Below are positions 1-5,052 of a stretch of 5,052 nt of DNA, in pieces. Numbering within the stretch: position 1 is the stretch's first letter; the number at the start of each line of letters is the position of its first letter. This DNA comes from Phycisphaeraceae bacterium. GTDB taxonomy: Bacteria; Planctomycetota; Phycisphaerae; Phycisphaerales; Phycisphaeraceae. The position numbers and the translations under genes were made by a program. The DNA lies in NCBI GenBank assembly GCA_028281215.1, contig JANQKH010000350.1:1-5052 (forward strand), in the 5' to 3' direction. The notes beneath the pieces are model-generated. The model saw nothing but the letters and a program-made list of their open reading frames with translations. It was not told the origin of the DNA and ran no database searches.

Positions 1-674
1 ATTTTGATGTCGCGCCGCGCGAGCGGTACATCGATTCACCCTGCGCGATCGGCCGCATCGCCAAGAGCACGCAGCATGTGCGGCGAATGGTGGTCAGCGC
101 GGAAGCGAGCAAAGATGTGAACGGCCTGCCGTTGACGTTCCGCTGGCGCGTGTTGCGCGGTGACGCCGACCGCATCACCGTAAAAAAACTCAACGATGCC
201 GGTTCGAAGGTCGAACTGCTTGTGCCGTACCACCAGCGCCGGCCGATCATGCCCGGTAGCGCGATGCAATCCAACCGCGTGGACATCGGCGTTTTCGTCG
301 ACAACGGGCATCACTATTCCGCGCCGGGCTTTGTTTGTTTCTACTTCCTCGACAATCAGGTTCGCCGGTACGACGAGCAGGGGCGCATTCGCATGGTTGA
401 TTACGCCCACCCGGAGGCAGGCAGAAACTACGTCGATCCGCTGATCGATACGAAGAAGAACTGGCGGGATGAATATTTGTACGACGAGGAAGGCAAGTTG
501 GCCGGCTGGAAGCGCATGCGCGGGGAGCAGATGCAGTGGTTCACAGCGGACGGTCGGCTGGTGACCCAAAGCGATGACGCCGGTCGGCCGATAAAATCGG
601 TAGCGGTGCGGTACATCGCCCAACGGCGAAACAACGCGACGCCCCGGCTGGTGCAACAGGTGGTTCCGGATTAA
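1..674 (+). CDS. C-terminal part of a large hypothetical protein with Ig-like segment and YD-like repeats (5' truncated)
   Basis: The reading frame is open from the first full codon at base 3 to a TAA at 672-674, giving 223 residues. The gene starts outside the window. A GTG at 78 is the first possible internal start, but the frame reads sensibly before it (begins FDVAPRERYID), so I do not use it. Residues about 26-117 look like an Ig/cadherin-type beta domain (D38, NGLPL at 40-44, F46, W48). The C-terminal part has four short motifs of the D-x-x-G-[RK] type: YDEQGRI (123-129), YDEEGKLAGW (160-169), FTADGRLV (180-187) and DDAGRPIKSV (191-200). They resemble YD/RHS-type repeats. I recall similar C-termini in planctomycete proteins of unknown function. 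A secreted or surface role is inferred; no enzymatic motif is visible. No terminator is evident after the stop. Confidence 0.8.
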   Translation, partial: FDVAPRERYIDSPCAIGRIAKSTQHVRRMVVSAEASKDVNGLPLTFRWRVLRGDADRITVKKLNDAGSKVELLVPYHQRRPIMPGSAMQSNRVDIGVFVDNGHHYSAPGFVCFYFLDNQVRRYDEQGRIRMVDYAHPEAGRNYVDPLIDTKKNWRDEYLYDEEGKLAGWKRMRGEQMQWFTADGRLVTQSDDAGRPIKSVAVRYIAQRRNNATPRLVQQVVPD

Positions 675-733
675 ACCGAACAGATTGACCGGTTGGCTCG
701 TACCGAACCAGTGGAGTGGTCGGTGATTCAGGC

Positions 734-739
734 TATAAT
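734..739 (+). promoter_or_regulatory. Candidate -10 box (TATAAT) for the Cys-rich protein gene
   Basis: A perfect sigma70-type -10 hexamer lies nine bases before the ATG at 749. A start point about seven bases downstream would fall near 746, leaving a 5' leader of only a few bases. No good -35 hexamer is seen at 16-18 bp spacing (the bases at 711-716 read GTGGAG), and there is no TGn extension. A TTGACC at 685-690 is too far away. In GC-rich DNA a perfect TATAAT between genes is unlikely by chance but not proof. Confidence 0.45.
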
Positions 740-748
740 GGTGTTGTA

Positions 749-1189
749 ATGAACTTGGCGAAAAGCCACATTTCGCGATTGTTGGTGCTGCTGGCGGTGG
801 TCGGCATCTTGGTGTCGCCGTTGACGGCATTAACGTCATCTAGCGTGGTGCTTGGCGAAAAGTTTTGCATGAAGACCATGCAAGTCTGTGAATCCGATCA
901 GCCGGCCGTACCTGTCAAAGTGAAAGCCTGCTGCGCCAAACACCTGGCTGAAACTGCGCCAACCAAATCAACCACACCTGCCGCCGAACACGAATCCGCC
1001 CCCGCGCCCTGCGGGGATTCCAGCCATTGCGCTTGTTGCCTGACGGTTTGCGTGAGCCTCTGCGTCACGGAATTGCCACCGCTGAACGCCGCATTGGAAT
1101 TGTCAGATGGCACGGTCGTGCGCCCGATGGTTGAACAGTGTGTCCTTTCTGACTGGCATGATCGCCTGCTTCGCCCGCCGATCGTGTGA
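749..1189 (+). CDS. Small secreted Cys-rich protein, possibly metal-related
   Basis: A 146-residue protein starting at ATG 749. An in-frame GTG at 716 would add 11 residues before the signal sequence and overlap the TATAAT box, so 749 is preferred. The N-terminus has a positive start (K5, R10), a hydrophobic stretch at about 11-27 and a small-residue zone at 28-33, typical of a signal peptide or membrane anchor. The rest carries 11 cysteines: C40, C47, C61-C62, C88, C94, C96-C97, C101, C105 and C131. They cluster as ACCAKH (60-65) and HCACCLTVC (93-101). A low-complexity Pro/Ala/Thr/Glu linker (about 69-87) separates the two groups. The C-terminus ends LRPPIV, reminiscent of the RPP tails of small exported proteins encoded beside heavy-metal efflux genes. 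About two thirds of codons end in G or C by my hand count. Metal binding or disulfide scaffolding is inference; I do not recognise the family with certainty. Confidence 0.75.
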   Translation: MNLAKSHISRLLVLLAVVGILVSPLTALTSSSVVLGEKFCMKTMQVCESDQPAVPVKVKACCAKHLAETAPTKSTTPAAEHESAPAPCGDSSHCACCLTVCVSLCVTELPPLNAALELSDGTVVRPMVEQCVLSDWHDRLLRPPIV

Positions 1190-1226
1190 TTGCATTTCTG
1201 TTGTTGCTTTGCGCGCATTGAATGCC

Positions 1227-1245
1227 CCGATTCCTTCGGGAGCGG
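1227..1245 (+). terminator. UUCG-tetraloop hairpin, possible weak terminator
   Basis: CCG (1227-1229) pairs with CGG (1243-1245), A1230 is a bulge, TTCC (1231-1234) pairs with GGAG (1239-1242) including one T-G wobble, and the loop is TTCG closed by C-G. That is a stable cUUCGg tetraloop. The hairpin sits 37 bases after the stop of the Cys-rich gene. Only TTT follows it before a C, so an intrinsic terminator would be weak; it could instead protect the 3' end or act as an attenuator for the exporter genes. Confidence 0.35.
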
Positions 1246-1279
1246 TTTCGATGCCGTGATCTTTTGCAATCGCACAAAC

Positions 1280-1315
1280 GATGACATGAGTTGTGCTCAT
1301 TGGCGCGATGTCATC
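1280..1315 (+). promoter_or_regulatory. Nested dyad just upstream of the exporter operon
   Basis: GATGACAT (1280-1287) is a perfect inverted match to ATGTCATC (1308-1315). Inside it ATGAG (1286-1290) and CTCAT (1296-1300) form a second perfect dyad around TTGTG. The two share bases 1286-1287, so the RNA may fold as one long stem with a 20-base loop, or as GATGAC/GTCATC stacked with the inner hairpin. The element ends seven bases before the AGGTGA ribosome binding site of the adaptor gene, a position suited to an operator or a translational control structure. No convincing sigma70 promoter is seen in 1190-1334. Confidence 0.35.
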
Positions 1316-1322
1316 CATCGAC

Positions 1323-1328
1323 AGGTGA
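1323..1328 (+). promoter_or_regulatory. Ribosome binding site of the adaptor gene
   Basis: AGGTGA lies six bases before ATG 1335 and fixes that start. Another ATG at 1330 is only one base from this site and reads Met-Pro-stop, its TGA overlapping the true start. Confidence 0.65.
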
Positions 1329-1334
1329 AATGCC

Positions 1335-2858
1335 ATGAACCTTGATGCACTGAATTCTTTGAACACGACAGGTCGGTCCGGCGCGACGGTCCCGCCGCCG
1401 CGTCGGCGTTGGGCGACGCGGGTGGCGTTGCCGTTTCTGATCCTGGCGCTTTGCGGCGGGCTGCTGGCGTACGCGGCGCGCGATGTGTTCCTTCCCGCGC
1501 AGCCGGTCGTCGCGGCGCGGGTGTTGATCGCCGAGGGCGGCGGCGCTGGGCAAAGCGGCGCGCCGGCTGTCGCCAGTGTGAGTGTGCAGGCGCCTGGTAG
1601 GCTTGAACCGGATCCCTACCCGACGTATGTGACCGCGCTGGCCAACGGTATTGTCGACAAGGTGCTCGTCCTGGAAGGTCAGCCGATCAAAAAGGGCGAC
1701 GTGGTCGCCTCCCTGGTTGACGATGACGCCCGCCTCGCCGTCGACCGCGCGGCCGCCGAGTTGATGCGCCGCAAAGCCTTGCAAACCGCGGCCCAAACCC
1801 ATTGGGATGAACCGGTCGCCCTCAACCGCGCGGTGGCGGTCAGCGAAGCGCACGTCGAGGAAACCAAGGCCGAACTGGCACAACTCGAAGCCAAAATCGC
1901 CCAGCAGGTCGCCCGGCAGAATGAACTTCAAATCGCCTACGATCGAGTGCGCGTTTTGTCTGAGAGCGCCGCGTCGCAATTGGAGATCGACACGGCGAAG
2001 TACCAACTGCTGGCTCAACAGTCGCTTGTCGAAGCGACGCGCAAACAACGGCAGGTAATTACCGGGAAACTTCATCGCAATGAGGCGGATCTCAAGGCGG
2101 CGAAGGACAACCTGCGTCTGCGCGTGGAGGAAAAACGTGAACTCGAAGAGGCGACCGCGTCGGTCAAGGAAGCCGAGGCGCTGTTGGCCGAGGCCAAACT
2201 GCGGCTGGAACGGATGGAAGTGGTGTCGCCGGTGGCGGGCATCGTGATGAACCGCATGGTCGCGCCCGGCGCGAAGGTGATGTTCGAGATGGACTCGCCG
2301 CACTCGGCGCACATCGTGCATGTGTATGACCCGAATCACATGCAGGTCCGCGTGGATGTGCCGTTGGCGGACGCGGCGAAGATCGGCGTCGGGCAAAAGG
2401 CGCGCGTGATCGTCGATGTGTTGCCTGATCAGGAATTCGCCGGCCGCGTCACGCGTTTCGTGCACCAGGCGGACATCGGCAAGAACACCGTCGAAGTGAA
2501 AGTGGCGATCGAAAACCCCTCACCGCTGTTGAAGCCTGACATGCTTACGCGCGTGAAGTTTCTCGCGTCGACGTCGGGCAACAGCCGGCTGAACGATTCG
2601 CAATCCCCATCAACACTGACCGTGTACGCCCCGGTGAGCGCGATCGTCGGTGACCGGGACGACGCGTTCGTCTGGCGCATCACACCGGGCGAGAGCATGT
2701 TGCAACGTCAGCCGGTCAAGGTTGGCGCCGCGCGAGGTGACGATTGGATCGCCGTCGTCGAAGGCTTGAATCCCGGCGACGCGCTGGTCGCCGAGCCGAC
2801 CGTCGACCTCGTGGAAGGCAAACGCGTGCGCATCACCAACACGGCCTCGATGAACTGA
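1335..2858 (+). CDS. HlyD/MacA-type periplasmic adaptor (membrane fusion protein) of an ABC exporter
   Basis: A 507-residue adaptor expected to sit in the inner membrane and bridge an ABC pump to an outer-membrane channel. Residues 1-27 are a Pro/Arg-rich cytoplasmic tail (PPPRRRW), and about 28-48 form one transmembrane helix. The first half-lipoyl segment spans about 87-135 (PGRLEPDPYP, then ANGIVDKVLVLEGQPIKKGD). Two long, charged, Ala/Glu/Lys/Arg-rich helices follow at about 133-208 and 214-295. At their turn an R204-L208-S214 pattern with E217-x-D219-x-A221 resembles the TolC-docking tip of AcrA/MacA adaptors, though spacing differs by one residue from the classic R-x3-L-x6-S. The second half-lipoyl segment is about 293-315 (SPVAGIVMNRMVAPGAKV), the beta-barrel about 336-410, and the membrane-proximal domain about 429-500 (VYAPVSAI; EGLNPGDALVAEP). 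It is the first gene of the operon; the ATPase gene follows after 34 bases. The adaptor fold is sure; the substrate is unknown. Confidence 0.93.
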   Translation: MNLDALNSLNTTGRSGATVPPPRRRWATRVALPFLILALCGGLLAYAARDVFLPAQPVVAARVLIAEGGGAGQSGAPAVASVSVQAPGRLEPDPYPTYVTALANGIVDKVLVLEGQPIKKGDVVASLVDDDARLAVDRAAAELMRRKALQTAAQTHWDEPVALNRAVAVSEAHVEETKAELAQLEAKIAQQVARQNELQIAYDRVRVLSESAASQLEIDTAKYQLLAQQSLVEATRKQRQVITGKLHRNEADLKAAKDNLRLRVEEKRELEEATASVKEAEALLAEAKLRLERMEVVSPVAGIVMNRMVAPGAKVMFEMDSPHSAHIVHVYDPNHMQVRVDVPLADAAKIGVGQKARVIVDVLPDQEFAGRVTRFVHQADIGKNTVEVKVAIENPSPLLKPDMLTRVKFLASTSGNSRLNDSQSPSTLTVYAPVSAIVGDRDDAFVWRITPGESMLQRQPVKVGAARGDDWIAVVEGLNPGDALVAEPTVDLVEGKRVRITNTASMN

Positions 2859-2892
2859 CCCCGCGCGGCCAAGCCGTTACACGGAGCACACC

Positions 2893-3606
2893 ATGGCTTT
2901 GATTGAATGTCACAACCTGACCAAGGAATACCGCAAGGGGGACAACGTCATTCGCCCGTTGGATGACGTGAACCTCGAAGTTCACGAAGGCCGATTCCTC
3001 GCGCTGATGGGGCCGAGCGGCAGCGGCAAAACGACGCTGCTGAACCTGATCGCCGGCATCGATCAGCCGACATCCGGGTCGTTGGTGATCGACGGGCAGG
3101 ACATTGCGCACCTGTCGCGCAGCAGGCTGGCGACTTGGCGCTCGCAATACATTGGGTACATCTTCCAGCTTTACAATCTGGTGCCTGTGCTCAGCGCGTA
3201 TGAGAATGTCGAGCTGCCATTGCTATTGCATTCGATGTCGCGCAAGCAACGGCATCAGCGCGTGTCTTCGGCGCTCGAAATGGTCGGTATCGCCGACCGG
3301 CATGATCATTACCCGCGGCAACTGTCAGGCGGACAGGAGCAGCGCGTCGCCATCGCGCGGGCGATCGTCACCGACCCGCGCATCATCGTTGCTGATGAAC
3401 CGACCGGCGACCTCGACAAACCCTCCGCCAACGCGATCATGGAACTGCTCCGGCGACTGACCGACGAATTGAACAAAACGCTCATCATGGTGACGCACGA
3501 CCCGGCGACGTCGCGCTATGCCGACCAGACGTTGCACTTGGACAAGGGCCGACTCGTCGAAGCTGAGAATGAACTCGAAACCGCCACACAGGAGGCGCCG
3601 GCATGA
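2893..3606 (+). CDS. ABC transporter ATP-binding protein, MacB/LolD type
   Basis: A 237-residue cytoplasmic ATPase, the normal length for the LolD/MacB/MJ0796 group that powers FtsX-type permeases. Visible motifs in order: A-loop Y13 region, Walker A GPSGSGKTT (40-48), Q-loop Q92 in IFQLYNLVP, signature LSGGQEQR (144-151), Walker B IIVADEP (164-170) with catalytic E169, D-loop TGDLD (171-175) and switch H202 in MVTHD. All catalytic residues are present, so the enzyme should be active. GGAG at 2883-2886, six bases before the ATG, supports the start. The last bases overlap the next gene by four (ATGA at 3603-3606), a sign of translational coupling to the permease. In this family ATP hydrolysis drives extrusion of a substrate from the membrane or periplasm through mechanical movement rather than classic cytoplasmic transport; whether that holds here is inferred. 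Substrate unknown. Confidence 0.96.
   Translation: MALIECHNLTKEYRKGDNVIRPLDDVNLEVHEGRFLALMGPSGSGKTTLLNLIAGIDQPTSGSLVIDGQDIAHLSRSRLATWRSQYIGYIFQLYNLVPVLSAYENVELPLLLHSMSRKQRHQRVSSALEMVGIADRHDHYPRQLSGGQEQRVAIARAIVTDPRIIVADEPTGDLDKPSANAIMELLRRLTDELNKTLIMVTHDPATSRYADQTLHLDKGRLVEAENELETATQEAPA
3590..3595 (+). promoter_or_regulatory. Strong ribosome binding site of permease 1, inside the ATPase gene
   Basis: AGGAGG lies seven bases before ATG 3603 and within the last codons of the ATPase gene. Together with the ATGA overlap it fixes the permease start and suggests coupled translation. Confidence 0.75.
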
Positions 3607-4754
3607 TCCCTCCGCGATTCATCCCGTTCATCGTCAAGCAGGTCATCCGCCATCCGGCACGCAGCTTGCTTACGCTCGGCGGCGTGGCGACGGCGATGTT
3701 CCTCTTCGTGGCGGTGCAGGCGATGCAGCAAGGCGTGCACACCGCCACGCATGAAACCGCCGCCGACACGACCCTGGTCGTCTACCGCGAGGACCGGTTC
3801 TGCCCGTTCACCAGTCATCTGCCGCAGTATTACCTGCCGCAGATCGAGCGTGTCGAAGGCGTGCGCGCCGTTGTGCCCATGAAGGTGGTGGTGAACAACT
3901 GCCGCGCCAGTCTCGATGTGGTGACCTTCCGCGGCGTGCCGCGCGATCGCTTTGTCGGACAATACGCGACCAGTCTGAAAATCATTGAAGGATCGCAACA
4001 GGAGTGGGAAAAACGCAGTGACTCGGCATTGCTCGGTCAAACGCTCGCACAGCGACGCGGGTTGAAGATCGGTGACCGCTTCGACGCCGCCGGCGTGACC
4101 AGCTACGTTGCCGGCATCATCGAGTCGGATGAGCCGCAGGATCAAAACGTCGCCTACGTGCATCTGGATTTTCTTCAGCAGACGGTCGACCGCAAACTCG
4201 GCACGGTGACGCAGTTCAACGTGAAAGTGTCGTCACCGGAGCAGATCGACAGTGTCGCCGCGAAAATTGATGAACTGTTTAGTTCGGCGGAGCATCCGAC
4301 CACGACACGGTCGGAAAAGGCGTTTGTCGCCCAAGTTGCTGCGGACATGATTGAGCTGATTGAATTCACCAAATACATGGGTTGGGGATGCCTCGCCGCC
4401 GTGTTGGCGCTGGTTGGAAACGCGATTGTGATGAGCGTGCAAGACCGCATCAAGGAACACGCCGTGCTGCAGACGTTGGGGTATCGCAGCACGCTCATCG
4501 GTCGACTGGTGCTCTGCGAAGGCGTGGTGTTGTCGATGCTCGGCGGCGTGGTTGGCACCGGAGCGGCGTTGCTGGTGATTCATTGGTCGAAGTTCAGCCT
4601 GTCCGTCGACGGGTTGAGTATTCCGATCGAAGCCGACGCGTCGTTACTGGTGATGGGTTTGTTGATCACGGTCGCGCTGGGTGTGCTTGCCGGTTTGGTA
4701 CCCGCGTGGCGTGCATCGCGCCGGCAGATCGCTGACTGTTTTCGTGCTGTTTAA
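3603..4754 (+). CDS. FtsX-type ABC transporter permease 1 (MacB-like, four transmembrane helices)
   Basis: A 383-residue inner-membrane permease with the usual FtsX/MacB layout. Helix 1 is at about 21-42. A large extracytoplasmic domain (about 43-255, MacB periplasmic-core type) follows, then helices at about 258-279, 301-326 and 346-368. The segment KEHAVLQTLGYR (284-295), between helices 2 and 3, matches the coupling region that contacts the ATPase in this family. The extracytoplasmic domain has C67 (RFCPFTSHLPQ) and C100 (VVVNNCRASLDVVTFRGV), placed to form a disulfide; I recall this paired-Cys pattern in planctomycete permeases. Unlike E. coli MacB, the ATPase is a separate protein. The gene overlaps the ATPase gene by four bases and is followed after 15 bases by a second permease, so the two probably form a heterodimer. 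Substrate unknown. Confidence 0.93.
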   Translation: MIPPRFIPFIVKQVIRHPARSLLTLGGVATAMFLFVAVQAMQQGVHTATHETAADTTLVVYREDRFCPFTSHLPQYYLPQIERVEGVRAVVPMKVVVNNCRASLDVVTFRGVPRDRFVGQYATSLKIIEGSQQEWEKRSDSALLGQTLAQRRGLKIGDRFDAAGVTSYVAGIIESDEPQDQNVAYVHLDFLQQTVDRKLGTVTQFNVKVSSPEQIDSVAAKIDELFSSAEHPTTTRSEKAFVAQVAADMIELIEFTKYMGWGCLAAVLALVGNAIVMSVQDRIKEHAVLQTLGYRSTLIGRLVLCEGVVLSMLGGVVGTGAALLVIHWSKFSLSVDGLSIPIEADASLLVMGLLITVALGVLAGLVPAWRASRRQIADCFRAV

Positions 4755-4757
4755 GGA
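4753..4757 (+). promoter_or_regulatory. Distant ribosome binding site of permease 2
   Basis: AAGGA overlaps the TAA of permease 1 and lies 12 bases before ATG 4770, longer than usual. The nearer ATG at 4758 is in the same frame but reads Met-Asp-stop, so 4770 is the working start. Translation may depend on ribosomes finishing the upstream gene. Confidence 0.45.
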
Positions 4758-4769
4758 ATGGATTGAACC

Positions 4770-5052
4770 ATGCGATTGCTGCCCTTTGATTATGCGGTGA
4801 GAAACCTCGGCCGATCACCCGTGCGGCTGGCGATGAGCGTCGTCGGCAGCGCGCTGGTGGTCATGCTCGTGCTCTGCGCCGTCGCGTTCATTCAAGGCAT
4901 GGAGCGCAGCCTCGCGCAAAGCGGTTCGCCCAAAAACATCATGCTGCTCGGCGCCGGCAGTGAAGAAAGCATCGAGCGGAGCGAGATCAGCGCGGCCGTG
5001 CCCGGGCAGGCCGCTGCCAGTGTCTTTGGTATCCGCACGGAACTCGGCCAAG
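4770..5052 (+). CDS. FtsX-type ABC transporter permease 2, N-terminal part (3' truncated)
   Basis: The frame is open from ATG 4770 to the window edge, giving 94 full codons with no stop. The protein begins MRLLPFDYAVRNLGRSPVR, an amphipathic cytoplasmic start of the R-N-L-x-R-S/R-x-R kind common to FtsX permeases. It continues with helix 1 at about 20-43 (rich in V, L and A) and then the start of an extracytoplasmic domain. The visible part of that domain differs from permease 1 and shows no Cys there, so it is a paralogue rather than a tandem copy. The remaining helices and the coupling region would lie to the right of the window. It most likely pairs with permease 1 to form the exporter channel. 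Confidence 0.88.
   Translation, partial: MRLLPFDYAVRNLGRSPVRLAMSVVGSALVVMLVLCAVAFIQGMERSLAQSGSPKNIMLLGAGSEESIERSEISAAVPGQAAASVFGIRTELGQ

Noticed and set aside
78..80. GTG as the real start of the first gene
   Set aside because: The frame is open and protein-like back to base 3 and no ribosome binding site precedes it, so the gene is cut by the window edge.
675..709. Direct repeat ACCGAAC at 675-681 and 702-708 as an operator
   Set aside because: Only seven bases, with 27-bp spacing that does not match helical phasing, and no further copies seen nearby.
36..839. Open frame on the - strand (267 codons) across the first gene and the start of the Cys-rich gene
   Set aside because: It spans two + strand genes and their gap, with no domain or plausible context.
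1371..1478. Twin-arginine signal or lipobox in the adaptor N-terminus
   Set aside because: RRRW lacks the S-R-R-x-F-L-K context, and LALC has Leu before Cys instead of a small residue. A plain transmembrane anchor fits better.
1311..2465. Long open frame on the - strand (384 codons) across the adaptor gene
   Set aside because: Antisense shadow of a GC-rich gene: His/Arg-rich product with no recognisable domain, covering a clear HlyD-type gene.
3516..4163. Open frame on the - strand (215 codons) over permease 1
   Set aside because: Shadow of the permease; composition is His/Arg-rich and no motif is visible.

Overview
The window is about 5 kb of GC-rich bacterial DNA, fully coding on the + strand, with short intergenic gaps. 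The style of several proteins suggests a member of the Planctomycetes. These are an Ig/YD-like secreted C-terminus, an adaptor carrying a PGRLEPDPYP segment, and an FtsX-type permease with a paired-Cys extracytoplasmic domain. This placement rests on remembered family resemblance, not on a search.

Layout: (1) 1-674 is the 3' end of a gene that begins upstream. It encodes an Ig/cadherin-like segment followed by short YD-type repeats. (2) 749-1189 is a small secreted protein with 11 cysteines. It has a perfect TATAAT box so close to its start codon that the mRNA could be nearly leaderless. (3) 1190-1334 is a non-coding gap with a UUCG-tetraloop hairpin and a second, nested dyad just before the next ribosome binding site. 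(4) 1335-5052 is a tight four-gene export operon: HlyD/MacA-type membrane-fusion adaptor, MacB/LolD-type ABC ATPase, FtsX-type permease 1, and the start of FtsX-type permease 2, which runs off the right edge.

How the genes work together (inference from family knowledge): the ATPase would bind the cytoplasmic face of a dimer of the two four-helix permeases. The adaptor, anchored by one N-terminal helix, would link that pump to an outer-membrane channel through its long coiled-coil hairpin. This is a split-gene relative of MacAB or DevBCA. No outer-membrane factor is seen in the window. The substrate cannot be read from the sequence. The Cys-rich protein upstream hints at metal or thiol chemistry, but a gap with a possible terminator separates it from the operon, so the link is only a hypothesis. 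There are no RNA genes, mobile elements or CRISPR arrays that I can support.
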